A DNA stretch of 64,000 bases from Acidobacteriota bacterium (GTDB lineage: Bacteria; Acidobacteriota; Terriglobia; Terriglobales; Acidobacteriaceae): contig JAJXZL010000005.1 in NCBI GenBank assembly GCA_021780075.1, positions 124,001 through 188,000 on the forward strand, written 5' to 3'. A model generated the notes under the pieces. It was not told where the DNA came from, ran no database searches, and was given only the letters and a program-made list of their open reading frames with translations. Both the position numbers and the translations under genes were made by a program. Positions 15,673 to 22,984 of this stretch are shown one piece after another (position 1 is the first letter of the stretch; each line of letters starts with the position of its first letter).

Positions 15673-15872
15673 TCGGCTGGATCATCGGCATCGTCACCCT
15701 CATCCTGTTGCTCTTCCTTTTCTGGCGAAGAGCATCAGCGGCTTTTCGCGAACGTGCGGAGGCGCCGAAATATCACTTTCTTGAAAGCCTCGGCGTTGGC
15801 TCTCCACACGCTCAATCCCCGACTCAACCTCAAACTTCCCAGGAGGACAAAGATGACACCGCTCACTCGTAG
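15669..15872 (+). CDS. CcoQ-like small membrane subunit
   Basis: A 67-aa protein with one N-terminal membrane helix (IIGIVTLILLLFLFW) and a polar C-terminal tail. Size, topology and position directly after the CcoNOP fusion match CcoQ/FixQ, which stabilises cbb3 oxidases. Its ATG overlaps the oxidase stop (ATGA), and its own 3' end overlaps the next gene by 20 bases, so it lies inside a tightly coupled operon. Sequence conservation of CcoQ is weak; the name rests on context. Confidence 0.65.
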   Translation: MIGWIIGIVTLILLLFLFWRRASAAFRERAEAPKYHFLESLGVGSPHAQSPTQPQTSQEDKDDTAHS

Positions 15873-16569
15873 ATCATTTGTATCCCAGGCTGCCGCCGGT
15901 CTTGCCGCGGTCGGCATGGCCGCCGAAGCGCCGCGCGCGCTCCACGCACAGCTAGTGTGGAAGGGATCGCAGTGGAAGCTCGCGGAATTTCATAAGCTTG
16001 TCGAGACGCAGGCCAGCGTGAAGCAGGTCATCAATATCACGCAGATTGGCAGCGGCATGTTTCTCACCGGCATCAAGAACTCGCTCAACGGCCTCAGTTT
16101 CGGCTTCGACGTGCCCAAAGAGAAGATCAAGATTGTGGCAGCGCTTCACGGCCCGGCAAACATGGTGAACTACGACGACTTCATCTGGAATAAATATCAG
16201 ATTGGCGAGTGGCTCGGAGTGAAGGATCCCTCCACCGGCAAGCCCGCTCTCCGCAACATTTTCTACACCGCCAAGCATCCAATCGACGCATCGGCCTGGG
16301 CAAGTGATCCCAGCGATCGCGGCTCAGTCTATCAGGACACCAGCGTACAGGTGCTGCAGGCACGCGGCGTTCAGTTCCTCAGTTGCCATACAGCCACCGA
16401 AGAGCAAGCGCGCGCCCTCATCGCAGACAAAAAGCTCACCCAGTCGCCCGAAGAGGTCGTGCAGGAAATGCTGGCGCACACTCAGCCGGGAGTTCTGGTC
16501 GTCGCTTCTATGGTCGCCGCCATCGCGGTGCTACAGTCCGACGGCCACTACACCTACCTCAACTTATAG
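15853..16569 (+). CDS. Tat-exported DsrE-like sulfur-handling protein
   Basis: A 238-aa protein with a twin-arginine signal (LTRRSFVSQAAAGLAAVG, ending near a HAQ cleavage site), hence periplasmic. AGGAGG at about 15840-15845 supports the ATG at 15853. The mature part resembles the DsrE/DsrF fold: a VAALHGPANMV strand-loop, a GVQFLSCHTA segment with a Cys at the place where DsrE relatives carry their sulfur-binding Cys, and a C-terminal ASMVAAIAVLQSDGHYTYL like the VPAGVxEIxxLQxxGYxY ending of the family. A periplasmic sulfur carrier would fit the TsdA-like cytochrome two genes downstream. The fold assignment is by pattern only. Confidence 0.65.
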   Translation: MTPLTRRSFVSQAAAGLAAVGMAAEAPRALHAQLVWKGSQWKLAEFHKLVETQASVKQVINITQIGSGMFLTGIKNSLNGLSFGFDVPKEKIKIVAALHGPANMVNYDDFIWNKYQIGEWLGVKDPSTGKPALRNIFYTAKHPIDASAWASDPSDRGSVYQDTSVQVLQARGVQFLSCHTATEEQARALIADKKLTQSPEEVVQEMLAHTQPGVLVVASMVAAIAVLQSDGHYTYLNL

Positions 16570-16590
16570 CGGACAGGCAGGTTGATCCTC

Positions 16591-17541
16591 ATGCAGAAAA
16601 TCAGTCATGTTCTCGTTGCACTTCTGCTCTGCGGCTGCGCGCTGAACGCGCAGTCGCAGACCATGCCCCCGTGGAGTAAGGGCGACAACAATCCCGCCAC
16701 GGAGACGGGTTTCACCTTTCACGTTGCCGACATTGACAATGTGCCAGACCTGCACGGCAACCCTGCCGGCGCGCAACTTGTTCTCTTCATCGGCGGCAAT
16801 CAGTTCTTCGTTCTGCCGCAGCTCGTCGCGGCCTTCGAGCGCCAACATCCAGAGATCAAAGGGCACATCTTCTACGAGACGCTTCCTCCTGGCATTCTCC
16901 GCCGCCAGATCGCGGCCGGCGGCACCCTTACCCTGGGCAACCTGACGATCCAGGCCAAGCCAGATGTCTATGAGGCCGGAGCGCGCGTTCTGCACGAGAT
17001 GGCGCAGAGCGGCCAAGTAACAGGCGTTGTCTCGTACGTAACGAATGACCTCGAAATCATGGTGCGCGCGGGGAATCCCAAACACGTCAGATCACTTCAG
17101 GATCTCGGCAGACCCGATCTGCGTCTCTCCATGCCGAATCCACAGTGGGAGGGCGTGGCCAACCAGATCGCTGCATCGCTGCGCAAGGCGGGCGGCGAGC
17201 CGCTGCAGAAGGCTGTCTATGAGGACAAGGTGAAGAACGGCACGACCCTGCTCACCGAGATTCATCATCGGCAGACTCCGATGCGCATTATGAACGGAAG
17301 CGCGGAAGCCGGCGTGACCTGGTCCTCCGAGGTCCGTTTCCAGCAGAGTATCGGCAATCTGATTGAAGGGGTCACCATCCCCGCCGAGTTGAACACCACG
17401 GCCATCTACGCGGGCGGTGTGATGAAAAACGCTCCGCACCCAGCGGCTGCAGCCCAGTGGCTGGCCTTTCTACAGACAAAGGAAGCTCAGGCTATTTATC
17501 ACCAGTTCGGATTCCGATCAGTGGCCCAACCTGCGAAATAG
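16591..17541 (+). CDS. Periplasmic solute-binding protein (ModA/Sbp-like), orphan
   Basis: A 316-aa exported protein with an N-terminal signal (KISHVLVALLLCGCALNAQ). The mature part has the layout of a type II solute-binding protein of the molybdate/sulfate class: a VLFIGGNQFFVLPQLVAAFE first lobe, VSYVTNDLEIMVRAGNP, and GVTWSSEVRF late in the protein. No ABC permease or ATPase gene is nearby, so it may serve as an oxyanion scavenger or a sensor for the respiratory operon instead of a transporter part. A TTG at 16582 is an alternative start in frame. Confidence 0.7.
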   Translation: MQKISHVLVALLLCGCALNAQSQTMPPWSKGDNNPATETGFTFHVADIDNVPDLHGNPAGAQLVLFIGGNQFFVLPQLVAAFERQHPEIKGHIFYETLPPGILRRQIAAGGTLTLGNLTIQAKPDVYEAGARVLHEMAQSGQVTGVVSYVTNDLEIMVRAGNPKHVRSLQDLGRPDLRLSMPNPQWEGVANQIAASLRKAGGEPLQKAVYEDKVKNGTTLLTEIHHRQTPMRIMNGSAEAGVTWSSEVRFQQSIGNLIEGVTIPAELNTTAIYAGGVMKNAPHPAAAAQWLAFLQTKEAQAIYHQFGFRSVAQPAK

Positions 17542-17551
17542 GAGATTCACC

Positions 17552-18349
17552 ATGAACACCCTTCATTTGCATCATCGCGCTGCGCACGCGCTCTGCTTCA
17601 CTGCGGTTCTTCTTTCCGTGGCCGTCTCCGGTTGCCGTACCCATACGAGCGGTCCGGCAGCGGACACATCGGCGCGCCCAAGTTCTGAGGCTGTAAAGAG
17701 TGCGTCGCCCGCATTGATTGAGCAGGGCAAGCGCATTTTCGATCAGACACCGGTGTATGCTGCAGCTTATGTCGGCAACAAGCTCGCCTGCAGCGACTGC
17801 CACATCGGCAGCGGCACCGTGGATTTTGCAGCGCCGATGCTTGGTCTGGCTGGGCTGTTCCCCATGTACAGCAAGCGCGCCGGCCACGTGATTTCGCTTC
17901 AGAACCGCATTCAGGAGTGCTTTGCGCGCAGCGAGTCGGGCAAACCTCTGCCCGAGGAAAGCGCTGAGATGCATGCCCTGGTGGCCTATATCAGCTCACT
18001 CTCGGGAGATGGAGAGAAGGGCAAGCCCTACAAAGGCCGCGGCTTGGTCAAGATCCCCGCGCTCGATGGCAATCCCGCTGCCGGCAAGGTGGTCTACGCC
18101 GCCCAGTGCGCCGCATGCCACGGCAAAAACGGCGCCGGAGTTCCGCCTGTGCTGCCTGCGCTGTGGGGAAAGGACTCCTATAATAACGGGGCCGGCATCG
18201 ATCAACCTGCAAAGATGGCCGCCTACGTTCTTCACAACATGCCCCAGGCTCACCCCGGCATTCTTACACCGCAACAGTCCTACGATGTAGCGGCCTATAT
18301 TCACACCAAGCCCAGGCCAAAGTTTAACGAGGCATACAAGAGCTATTGA
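17552..18349 (+). CDS. tsdA: Diheme cytochrome c, TsdA-like thiosulfate dehydrogenase
   Basis: A 265-aa exported diheme cytochrome, probably a lipoprotein (AVSGC lipobox). TsdA oxidises two thiosulfates to tetrathionate, or runs in reverse. The heme sites are CSDCH (Cys80-His84) and CAACH (Cys186-His190). Between them, LQNRIQECFARSESGKPLP matches the TsdA region in which a Cys is the unusual axial ligand of the catalytic heme; here that is Cys123. Length and spacing match the family. It is the last gene of the oxidase operon, 10 bases after the solute-binding protein, so its electrons probably go to the CcoNOP fusion. The substrate is inferred, not shown. Confidence 0.78.
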   Translation: MNTLHLHHRAAHALCFTAVLLSVAVSGCRTHTSGPAADTSARPSSEAVKSASPALIEQGKRIFDQTPVYAAAYVGNKLACSDCHIGSGTVDFAAPMLGLAGLFPMYSKRAGHVISLQNRIQECFARSESGKPLPEESAEMHALVAYISSLSGDGEKGKPYKGRGLVKIPALDGNPAAGKVVYAAQCAACHGKNGAGVPPVLPALWGKDSYNNGAGIDQPAKMAAYVLHNMPQAHPGILTPQQSYDVAAYIHTKPRPKFNEAYKSY

Positions 18350-18466
18350 GGACGGCGCACGCGCATAATGTTTCTTGCGGCGGCCTTGGGGAAGGCGCGG
18401 CGGTTGGCATCTATTGTCTTCTCGGTCACTGGGCGAAAGGAGTCGAATAACCAGTGGGAAAGTTAG

Positions 18467-18646
18467 CCACTCAGCGCACCATCCCCGCACGAACATCGTA
18501 CAATTCAAATAGTGTTTGGCTATGTCGACCTGGCTCCTGATCACAGCCAGGTAGCGGCCCAAAAACTGGCAGAGACGCTGGCTGCTGCGGCGACTCAACT
18601 GGCGACTAGTCATTCCAGTAGGCCGAGCAAAGTAAAGAATATTTAA
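18467..18646 (+). pseudogene. 3' remnant of a tyrosine recombinase
   Basis: An open frame without a proper start reads HRTIQIVFGYVDLAPDHSQV and then AAQKLAETLAAAATQLATS up to a TAA. This matches the C-terminal end of phage-type integrases (HKTIQxxxxYAHLSPEH...), including the catalytic Tyr in GYVDLAP. The frame is closed by a stop at 18464-18466, so the rest of the gene is lost. It ends 38 bases before tRNA-Leu, a typical integration target. The 18350-18466 stretch before it holds only a short GCCTT-GGGG-AAGGC hairpin (18383-18396). Confidence 0.6.
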
Positions 18647-18657
18647 AGGCAGATTTC

Positions 18658-18663
18658 TATAAA
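18658..18663 (+). promoter_or_regulatory. -10 box candidate for tRNA-Leu
   Basis: TATAAA lies 22 bases before the tRNA in a locally AT-rich stretch that contrasts with the surrounding GC-rich DNA. I see no good -35 box at the right distance, so the promoter call is tentative. Confidence 0.3.
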
Positions 18664-18684
18664 ATAGGCATTGAGGCACGAAGT

Positions 18685-18772
18685 GCCGGGATGGCGGAAC
18701 TGGCAGACGCAGCGGACTCAAAATCCGCCGGCCCTTGCGGCCATGGGGGTTCGACCCCCCCTCCCGGCACCA
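18685..18772 (+). tRNA. tRNA-Leu (anticodon CAA), CCA encoded
   Basis: The acceptor arms GCCGGGA (18685-18691) and TCCCGGC (18762-18768) pair fully, followed by discriminator A and an encoded CCA. The anticodon stem is GCGGA/TCCGC with loop CTCAAAA, giving anticodon CAA at 18719-18721. A long variable arm (type II tRNA) and a GGGGGTTCGACCCCCC T-arm complete the fold. It reads UUG leucine codons. Confidence 0.96.
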
Positions 18773-18801
18773 ACACAATAAAAAGAATTAAGCGCAGGCA
18801 A

Positions 18802-18828
18802 CCCCTTTCAATGTCAGGGGCATTTTTT
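18802..18828 (+). terminator. Rho-independent terminator after tRNA-Leu
   Basis: CCCCT (18802-18806) pairs with AGGGG (18816-18820) around a 9-base loop, followed by CA and six T residues (18823-18828). It lies 30 bases after the tRNA. From here to the end of the GH54 gene at 19092 I see no gene. Confidence 0.7.
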
Positions 18829-19091
18829 ATGCGGTGCGTGCTTTGGCGCGTGTTGGGATCAGCAGTGCGTGTCGTCTCGGTCGTGAGCACAGCCAGCTCC
18901 CGTTCAGGAATTTCGTGATTCCCGTAATGACTTAGTCCGTTGTGCGTTGTATCGGCACCTGGCGATCCGCCCATCCCAATGTCAAGGTATTGTCGCCGTT
19001 GCGCTTCTCATCGCGAGCCGAAAGACAATGCGCCTGGCTCAGAATGTGCCGGGGATGTGGCGCCCGGCTCGCCACCCTTCCTGTCTCACTC

Positions 19092-22000
19092 TCAATGACC
19101 TCTTGTGTGATATTTATTGGGCGCACCGGGTGTGGGAACGTTGTCGGTGACCCGCGCCCCGACGCCATGCGCCCGGGTCAATGCAGCGGTGAGGGTGATG
19201 CCGATGCCGGAGACCTGCGCACCAGCCTCGTGTGCATGCGTCAGCGGCGCGGTGACGGTGATGGTGGTGGCGCTGAACCTCCTGATGGAGGCAATAACCG
19301 CCGTCTCAGCATCTGCTCCATTGCCGATGGTGATGGTCTGGCCGTCTCGAAAACCAATCGCGCCGGCGACAGGGATCACGGTTGCACCTGCGCCTGTGGC
19401 GGTGCCCACGGTGGTGGCGCCCGCTGTGCCAACCGCCGCGATGACTGCGGTTTCTAGGCTCTCGCCCGTATCAATCATGATCTTCTGGCCGGCTTCAAAG
19501 CCTTCCACGCTGGCAACTTTAATATTGGTCGCGCCAGCGGCCGACGGAGCCGACAAGGTAGCGGCGGCCTGCGTCATGAAGTCGGCGCAGTTGCTGTCAG
19601 TATCAGCGCCGTCGGGGAAGCGGCCTGCGCTGGTATCCGTGGTGCCGCCAGCCGAACCAAACGGCCCGGAGCCCATGACCGCACCGGGTGCAGGCGCGCG
19701 ACAGCCACTCTGCTCTGCGCCGGAAGCGGCCTGGTAACCTTCAGCGCTCCATGGATCGACGAGGCTGCCGTAGTTGAGGCTGTCGGCGACCAGGCCTGAG
19801 GCGTCCCGCAACACCATGCTGCCCTCTCGGAGTGTGAGGTGGAACCTGCCAAAGAGAGTGATGTGGGTGGTGAACTCGGGTCCCCCGAACCACTGATTCG
19901 GCGCGGGCGTTCCCTGGTAGCCCTCAGTGGTGACCGCGGCGTCACGCACAGTCGCGTTGATCGCGTGGCCATTGGCCAGTGGGCTATCAAGCGTAATGCC
20001 GGTGCCGAGCGCCTGGACGGGCTCGTTGCTCGAATGGGCAAAGGCCGTCGCAGGCTGGAAGCTGATCCCCGTTCCACGATCGCTGAACGGGAGGTTGGCC
20101 GCATGGTTGAACCGCAGTGGCGCGGTCAGGTCGAGGCCCGTACCCGGCTCTACGACTCCTTCGTCGTTGATATGCGTCTCGGCGAGGGCCGGCGTGAAGT
20201 CGATGCCTGTGCCCTTCGGACCCGCAGTGCCAATCGCAGTGATGGTAACGGTCTTCTGGTTCGCGGGGGTGCCAACGGAGATCTTGTCGCCTACAGCAAA
20301 GCCATGCACGCTGCGGACCTTGATGTTGGTCGCGCCCGCGCCTGCATTCGCCGCAAGATTCGTGCGGCTTCCCTGCGTACCTACGTGCTTGACGGTGACC
20401 GTCTCGATCCCATGACCGACGCTGTCGACGTCCAACCTGATCTTGTCGCCGACGGAAATGTCAGAGACGGACGTCACCTTGATGTTGGTTGATCCGGCGG
20501 GTGCGTCGGACGCCAGGTAGGCTTGCGTACCTGGCTTGCCGATCGCGGTGACTGTGGCCACCTCGTACTTCTCAACCGATCTTGCAACGGCGGGGTAGGT
20601 GGCACCGTAGCCTAGGGCGATCTTTTCGCCAACTTTGAAGCCGGTCACTTCTGTCACAGGCACGTTGGTGGAGCCGACCGGGATGGTGATAACCGGGCCG
20701 TCGGGAACTGGCTGCCACAAAGTGGTATGGTTGCTGGCCGCCGTGCCGAGGCTTGCGATCTTGCGCGTCTCCGCGTTGGAACCCGCGCCAATGCTGAGCG
20801 TATCGCTGACCGACATGCCGGCTGTGCTCCTAACGTGGATGGTCGCGTCGCCCGCGTGCGCGGGAACGGCCAGCCCGGAGTTGGAGAGGCCGAGCAGGTA
20901 GAAGCCGCCTGCCGCTAGCCTGGTGCCGGCGGGAATCTTGACTGTGGAGAAGATGGCTTGTTGCGTCGGGTGCTCGGTCAAGGTCCAGTTGGAGATATCG
21001 ACGTCACGGGCGCCAGCGTTGTAGAGCTCTATGAAGGAGTCTGTCAAGTTGGCGGGAGAACCCGAGCTGATGCGAAATTCGTTGATCTTGACCGGGCTGG
21101 CGTTCCGCACCTTCTCGGCCGTGTTCTCGAATTGCTTTCTGCCGCTGGCCGAGTTCGTCCAGTGGGCATTGCCGACCAGGTCGCCGTTGAAGGGTGCTTG
21201 TCCTGAGGTGACCTTGAAGGTCGCGCTTACGCTCGCACCCGGCGCCACCGGGCCAGCGAACGTCTTCGAAGTCTCGGTTGTGCCCTGAACAAAGGAGGTC
21301 CACTGCTTGCCGGGCACGGAGATGCTCAGCTTGAGGCCCACGGCGGGCGCTCCAGTGGTATTGGTGAAGGTCATGGTGGTGTCCTGCGAGGACCCCGGTG
21401 AGAATGTCTGGAGCCCTGGCGGAGTGGCAGCGCGGGAGGCCGGCGCCAGGCTCAGCGGAGCCACGTTGTACCCGGCCGCCACGATGTTGGCCTGCACCAG
21501 CTGCTCGGTGGCGTCGCTCGGAAAGGTGCCTGCGGCGGTCACGGCGCCTTCATAGAAGGTGCCCTGGGAGCTATTGCTGTTGTCGCCGCCGTTGCCCAAG
21601 AGGATGGCGCCCTGCTTCCGCATCGGGTCATAGGTGGCGTTGACGCGCGGGCCATCGAACATGACTGATAGAGCGCCCTTTTGTGCGTCGCCGCCCATCG
21701 AGGCCCAGTGGTGCGGTTCGCCCTTGGCGATTCCGGTGACAAATCGCCAGGGGATGCTCGGCAGGTTTGGGCAGCCTGTGGATCCATCCAGGTTGACGCA
21801 ACCGACGAGGTTATTCTCCTGGTCGGTCATGATCCATGGGCCGGAGTTGCCGCCGCGAAACCACGCGCCTGCATTGCCGAAGTAAGCGGTTTCCATGGTG
21901 CCGTTGTCATCGTCGCGGCTGTCGATCTCGGCGTTGCCATAGTCGAAGCAGCAGCCGTTGTTGAAGTGGTGTCCGTTAACCACCCAGTACTGTCCCTGTG

Positions 22001-22568
22001 CCTGGTCGTCGACTGCGGTGCCTTTCACGTCATTCTGGCGCAGTCCCATGCCCGGCTCAATGAAGACGCCGTAGACCTTGTGGCCCATGATGGCCACCGG
22101 AGCCATGTCAGCAACCGGGAGGTTGTTGAATCCACCCATTGCCGGGCCGTGGAATCCTCCGCGCGGCGCCTGCGTGAGATCGTTGTGCTTGGGGGACTGG
22201 TCGTAGATGGTGGTAATCCAGCAGTAGGTGTTGGCACAGAACGCGTCCTGCGCGGCCGTGTCGGCGTAACCGCCCGCATCTGGGACCGGCGATGCGACGG
22301 GCTGGACGACGCCGATATCCAGGGTCTTGCCGTCTGACTGGCGCAGGACCTGGTAGAGCGGGCCTTTATAGGCAGCGTATAGAGCACGTGTGGTGCTATG
22401 CGCGGCTACGCAGGGATCACCGGCAGCAGAATAGATGTCACATGGGCCCTTCGGCCTGGGCGGAGGAACATTGGATCCCGTCCCGCTTTGCTGCGCCATT
22501 GTCAACGTGGGGCTAATCAAAATGAGCGCTAGTGCGAGCATAAGTACAGCGTTGATTCTCGTGTTCAT
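19092..22568 (-). CDS. GH54-type alpha-L-arabinofuranosidase with NEW3-like and interrupted lamin-tail domains
   Basis: Secreted protein of 1158 aa; signal peptide MNTRINAVLMLALALILIS...TMAQ, with AGGAAG before the ATG at 22568. Residues about 40-370 match the GH54 catalytic domain of fungal AbfB: GPCDIYSAAGDPCVAAHSTT, CCFDYGNAEIDS and the GPWIMTDQENN nucleophile site (Glu251), with the partner Asp329 in GGDNSNSSQGTFYEG; their spacing of 78 is close to the 76 of Aspergillus AbfB. It should release arabinofuranose from arabinan or arabinoxylan. A NEW3-like beta domain follows (about 400-500), then a lamin-tail domain (INEFRISS...DSFIELYN). That domain is split by several modules of the form TNIKVxSVxGFxVGDKI. 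There is no AbfB-type CBM42 at the end. The usual fungal distribution of GH54 makes transfer possible. Confidence 0.85.
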   Translation of the reverse strand: MNTRINAVLMLALALILISPTLTMAQQSGTGSNVPPPRPKGPCDIYSAAGDPCVAAHSTTRALYAAYKGPLYQVLRQSDGKTLDIGVVQPVASPVPDAGGYADTAAQDAFCANTYCWITTIYDQSPKHNDLTQAPRGGFHGPAMGGFNNLPVADMAPVAIMGHKVYGVFIEPGMGLRQNDVKGTAVDDQAQGQYWVVNGHHFNNGCCFDYGNAEIDSRDDDNGTMETAYFGNAGAWFRGGNSGPWIMTDQENNLVGCVNLDGSTGCPNLPSIPWRFVTGIAKGEPHHWASMGGDAQKGALSVMFDGPRVNATYDPMRKQGAILLGNGGDNSNSSQGTFYEGAVTAAGTFPSDATEQLVQANIVAAGYNVAPLSLAPASRAATPPGLQTFSPGSSQDTTMTFTNTTGAPAVGLKLSISVPGKQWTSFVQGTTETSKTFAGPVAPGASVSATFKVTSGQAPFNGDLVGNAHWTNSASGRKQFENTAEKVRNASPVKINEFRISSGSPANLTDSFIELYNAGARDVDISNWTLTEHPTQQAIFSTVKIPAGTRLAAGGFYLLGLSNSGLAVPAHAGDATIHVRSTAGMSVSDTLSIGAGSNAETRKIASLGTAASNHTTLWQPVPDGPVITIPVGSTNVPVTEVTGFKVGEKIALGYGATYPAVARSVEKYEVATVTAIGKPGTQAYLASDAPAGSTNIKVTSVSDISVGDKIRLDVDSVGHGIETVTVKHVGTQGSRTNLAANAGAGATNIKVRSVHGFAVGDKISVGTPANQKTVTITAIGTAGPKGTGIDFTPALAETHINDEGVVEPGTGLDLTAPLRFNHAANLPFSDRGTGISFQPATAFAHSSNEPVQALGTGITLDSPLANGHAINATVRDAAVTTEGYQGTPAPNQWFGGPEFTTHITLFGRFHLTLREGSMVLRDASGLVADSLNYGSLVDPWSAEGYQAASGAEQSGCRAPAPGAVMGSGPFGSAGGTTDTSAGRFPDGADTDSNCADFMTQAAATLSAPSAAGATNIKVASVEGFEAGQKIMIDTGESLETAVIAAVGTAGATTVGTATGAGATVIPVAGAIGFRDGQTITIGNGADAETAVIASIRRFSATTITVTAPLTHAHEAGAQVSGIGITLTAALTRAHGVGARVTDNVPTPGAPNKYHTRGH

Positions 22569-22984
22569 GCGCTTCCTATCTGCCTTGCCGAATTCATTCT
22601 GGCGACTGGAGTTCTCACAGTTCCAGAAAGCAATGCAAGTAGACCAAAGCACAAAGACCATGTCAAAACCAAGACCGCAGGGTTAGCTTCGTATCCCTTC
22701 CCGCCGGCACACGCCCCTGCGCATGGAACCGATGGAGCCTTGTAAGGCGATGAACCCTTCCTGACGCGCCCTTTTGCCGCAACAGGGGGCCAATTCGCTG
22801 AAGCTCCGGCCAGGAGTCCGCCGTCACCCTGCGATGCTATGATTCCAATACATTGAGCTTGGACCAGGTGTCGAGAGCAGCACCTGCGGCAGGCTATGAC
22901 GCTGCCGCGAACCGAGCCCCTCGTGTCAGGTGAAAAACTTGGTTGATCGAAACGAAGCAGCATCCATCGTGCACGGGACTAAAT
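22569..22984. other. Divergent promoter region between GH54 gene and sensor-like GH16 gene
   Basis: 416 bases between two outward-facing genes. No convincing gene is present: the minus-strand open frame here lacks any recognisable protein and is an upstream extension of the GH54 frame region. It must carry the promoters of both genes, but I cannot point to clear boxes. Confidence 0.5.

Noticed and set aside
19117..20492. Several plus-strand frames opposite the GH54 gene
   Set aside because: They mirror the repeated modules on the other strand and have no start signals or known domains.
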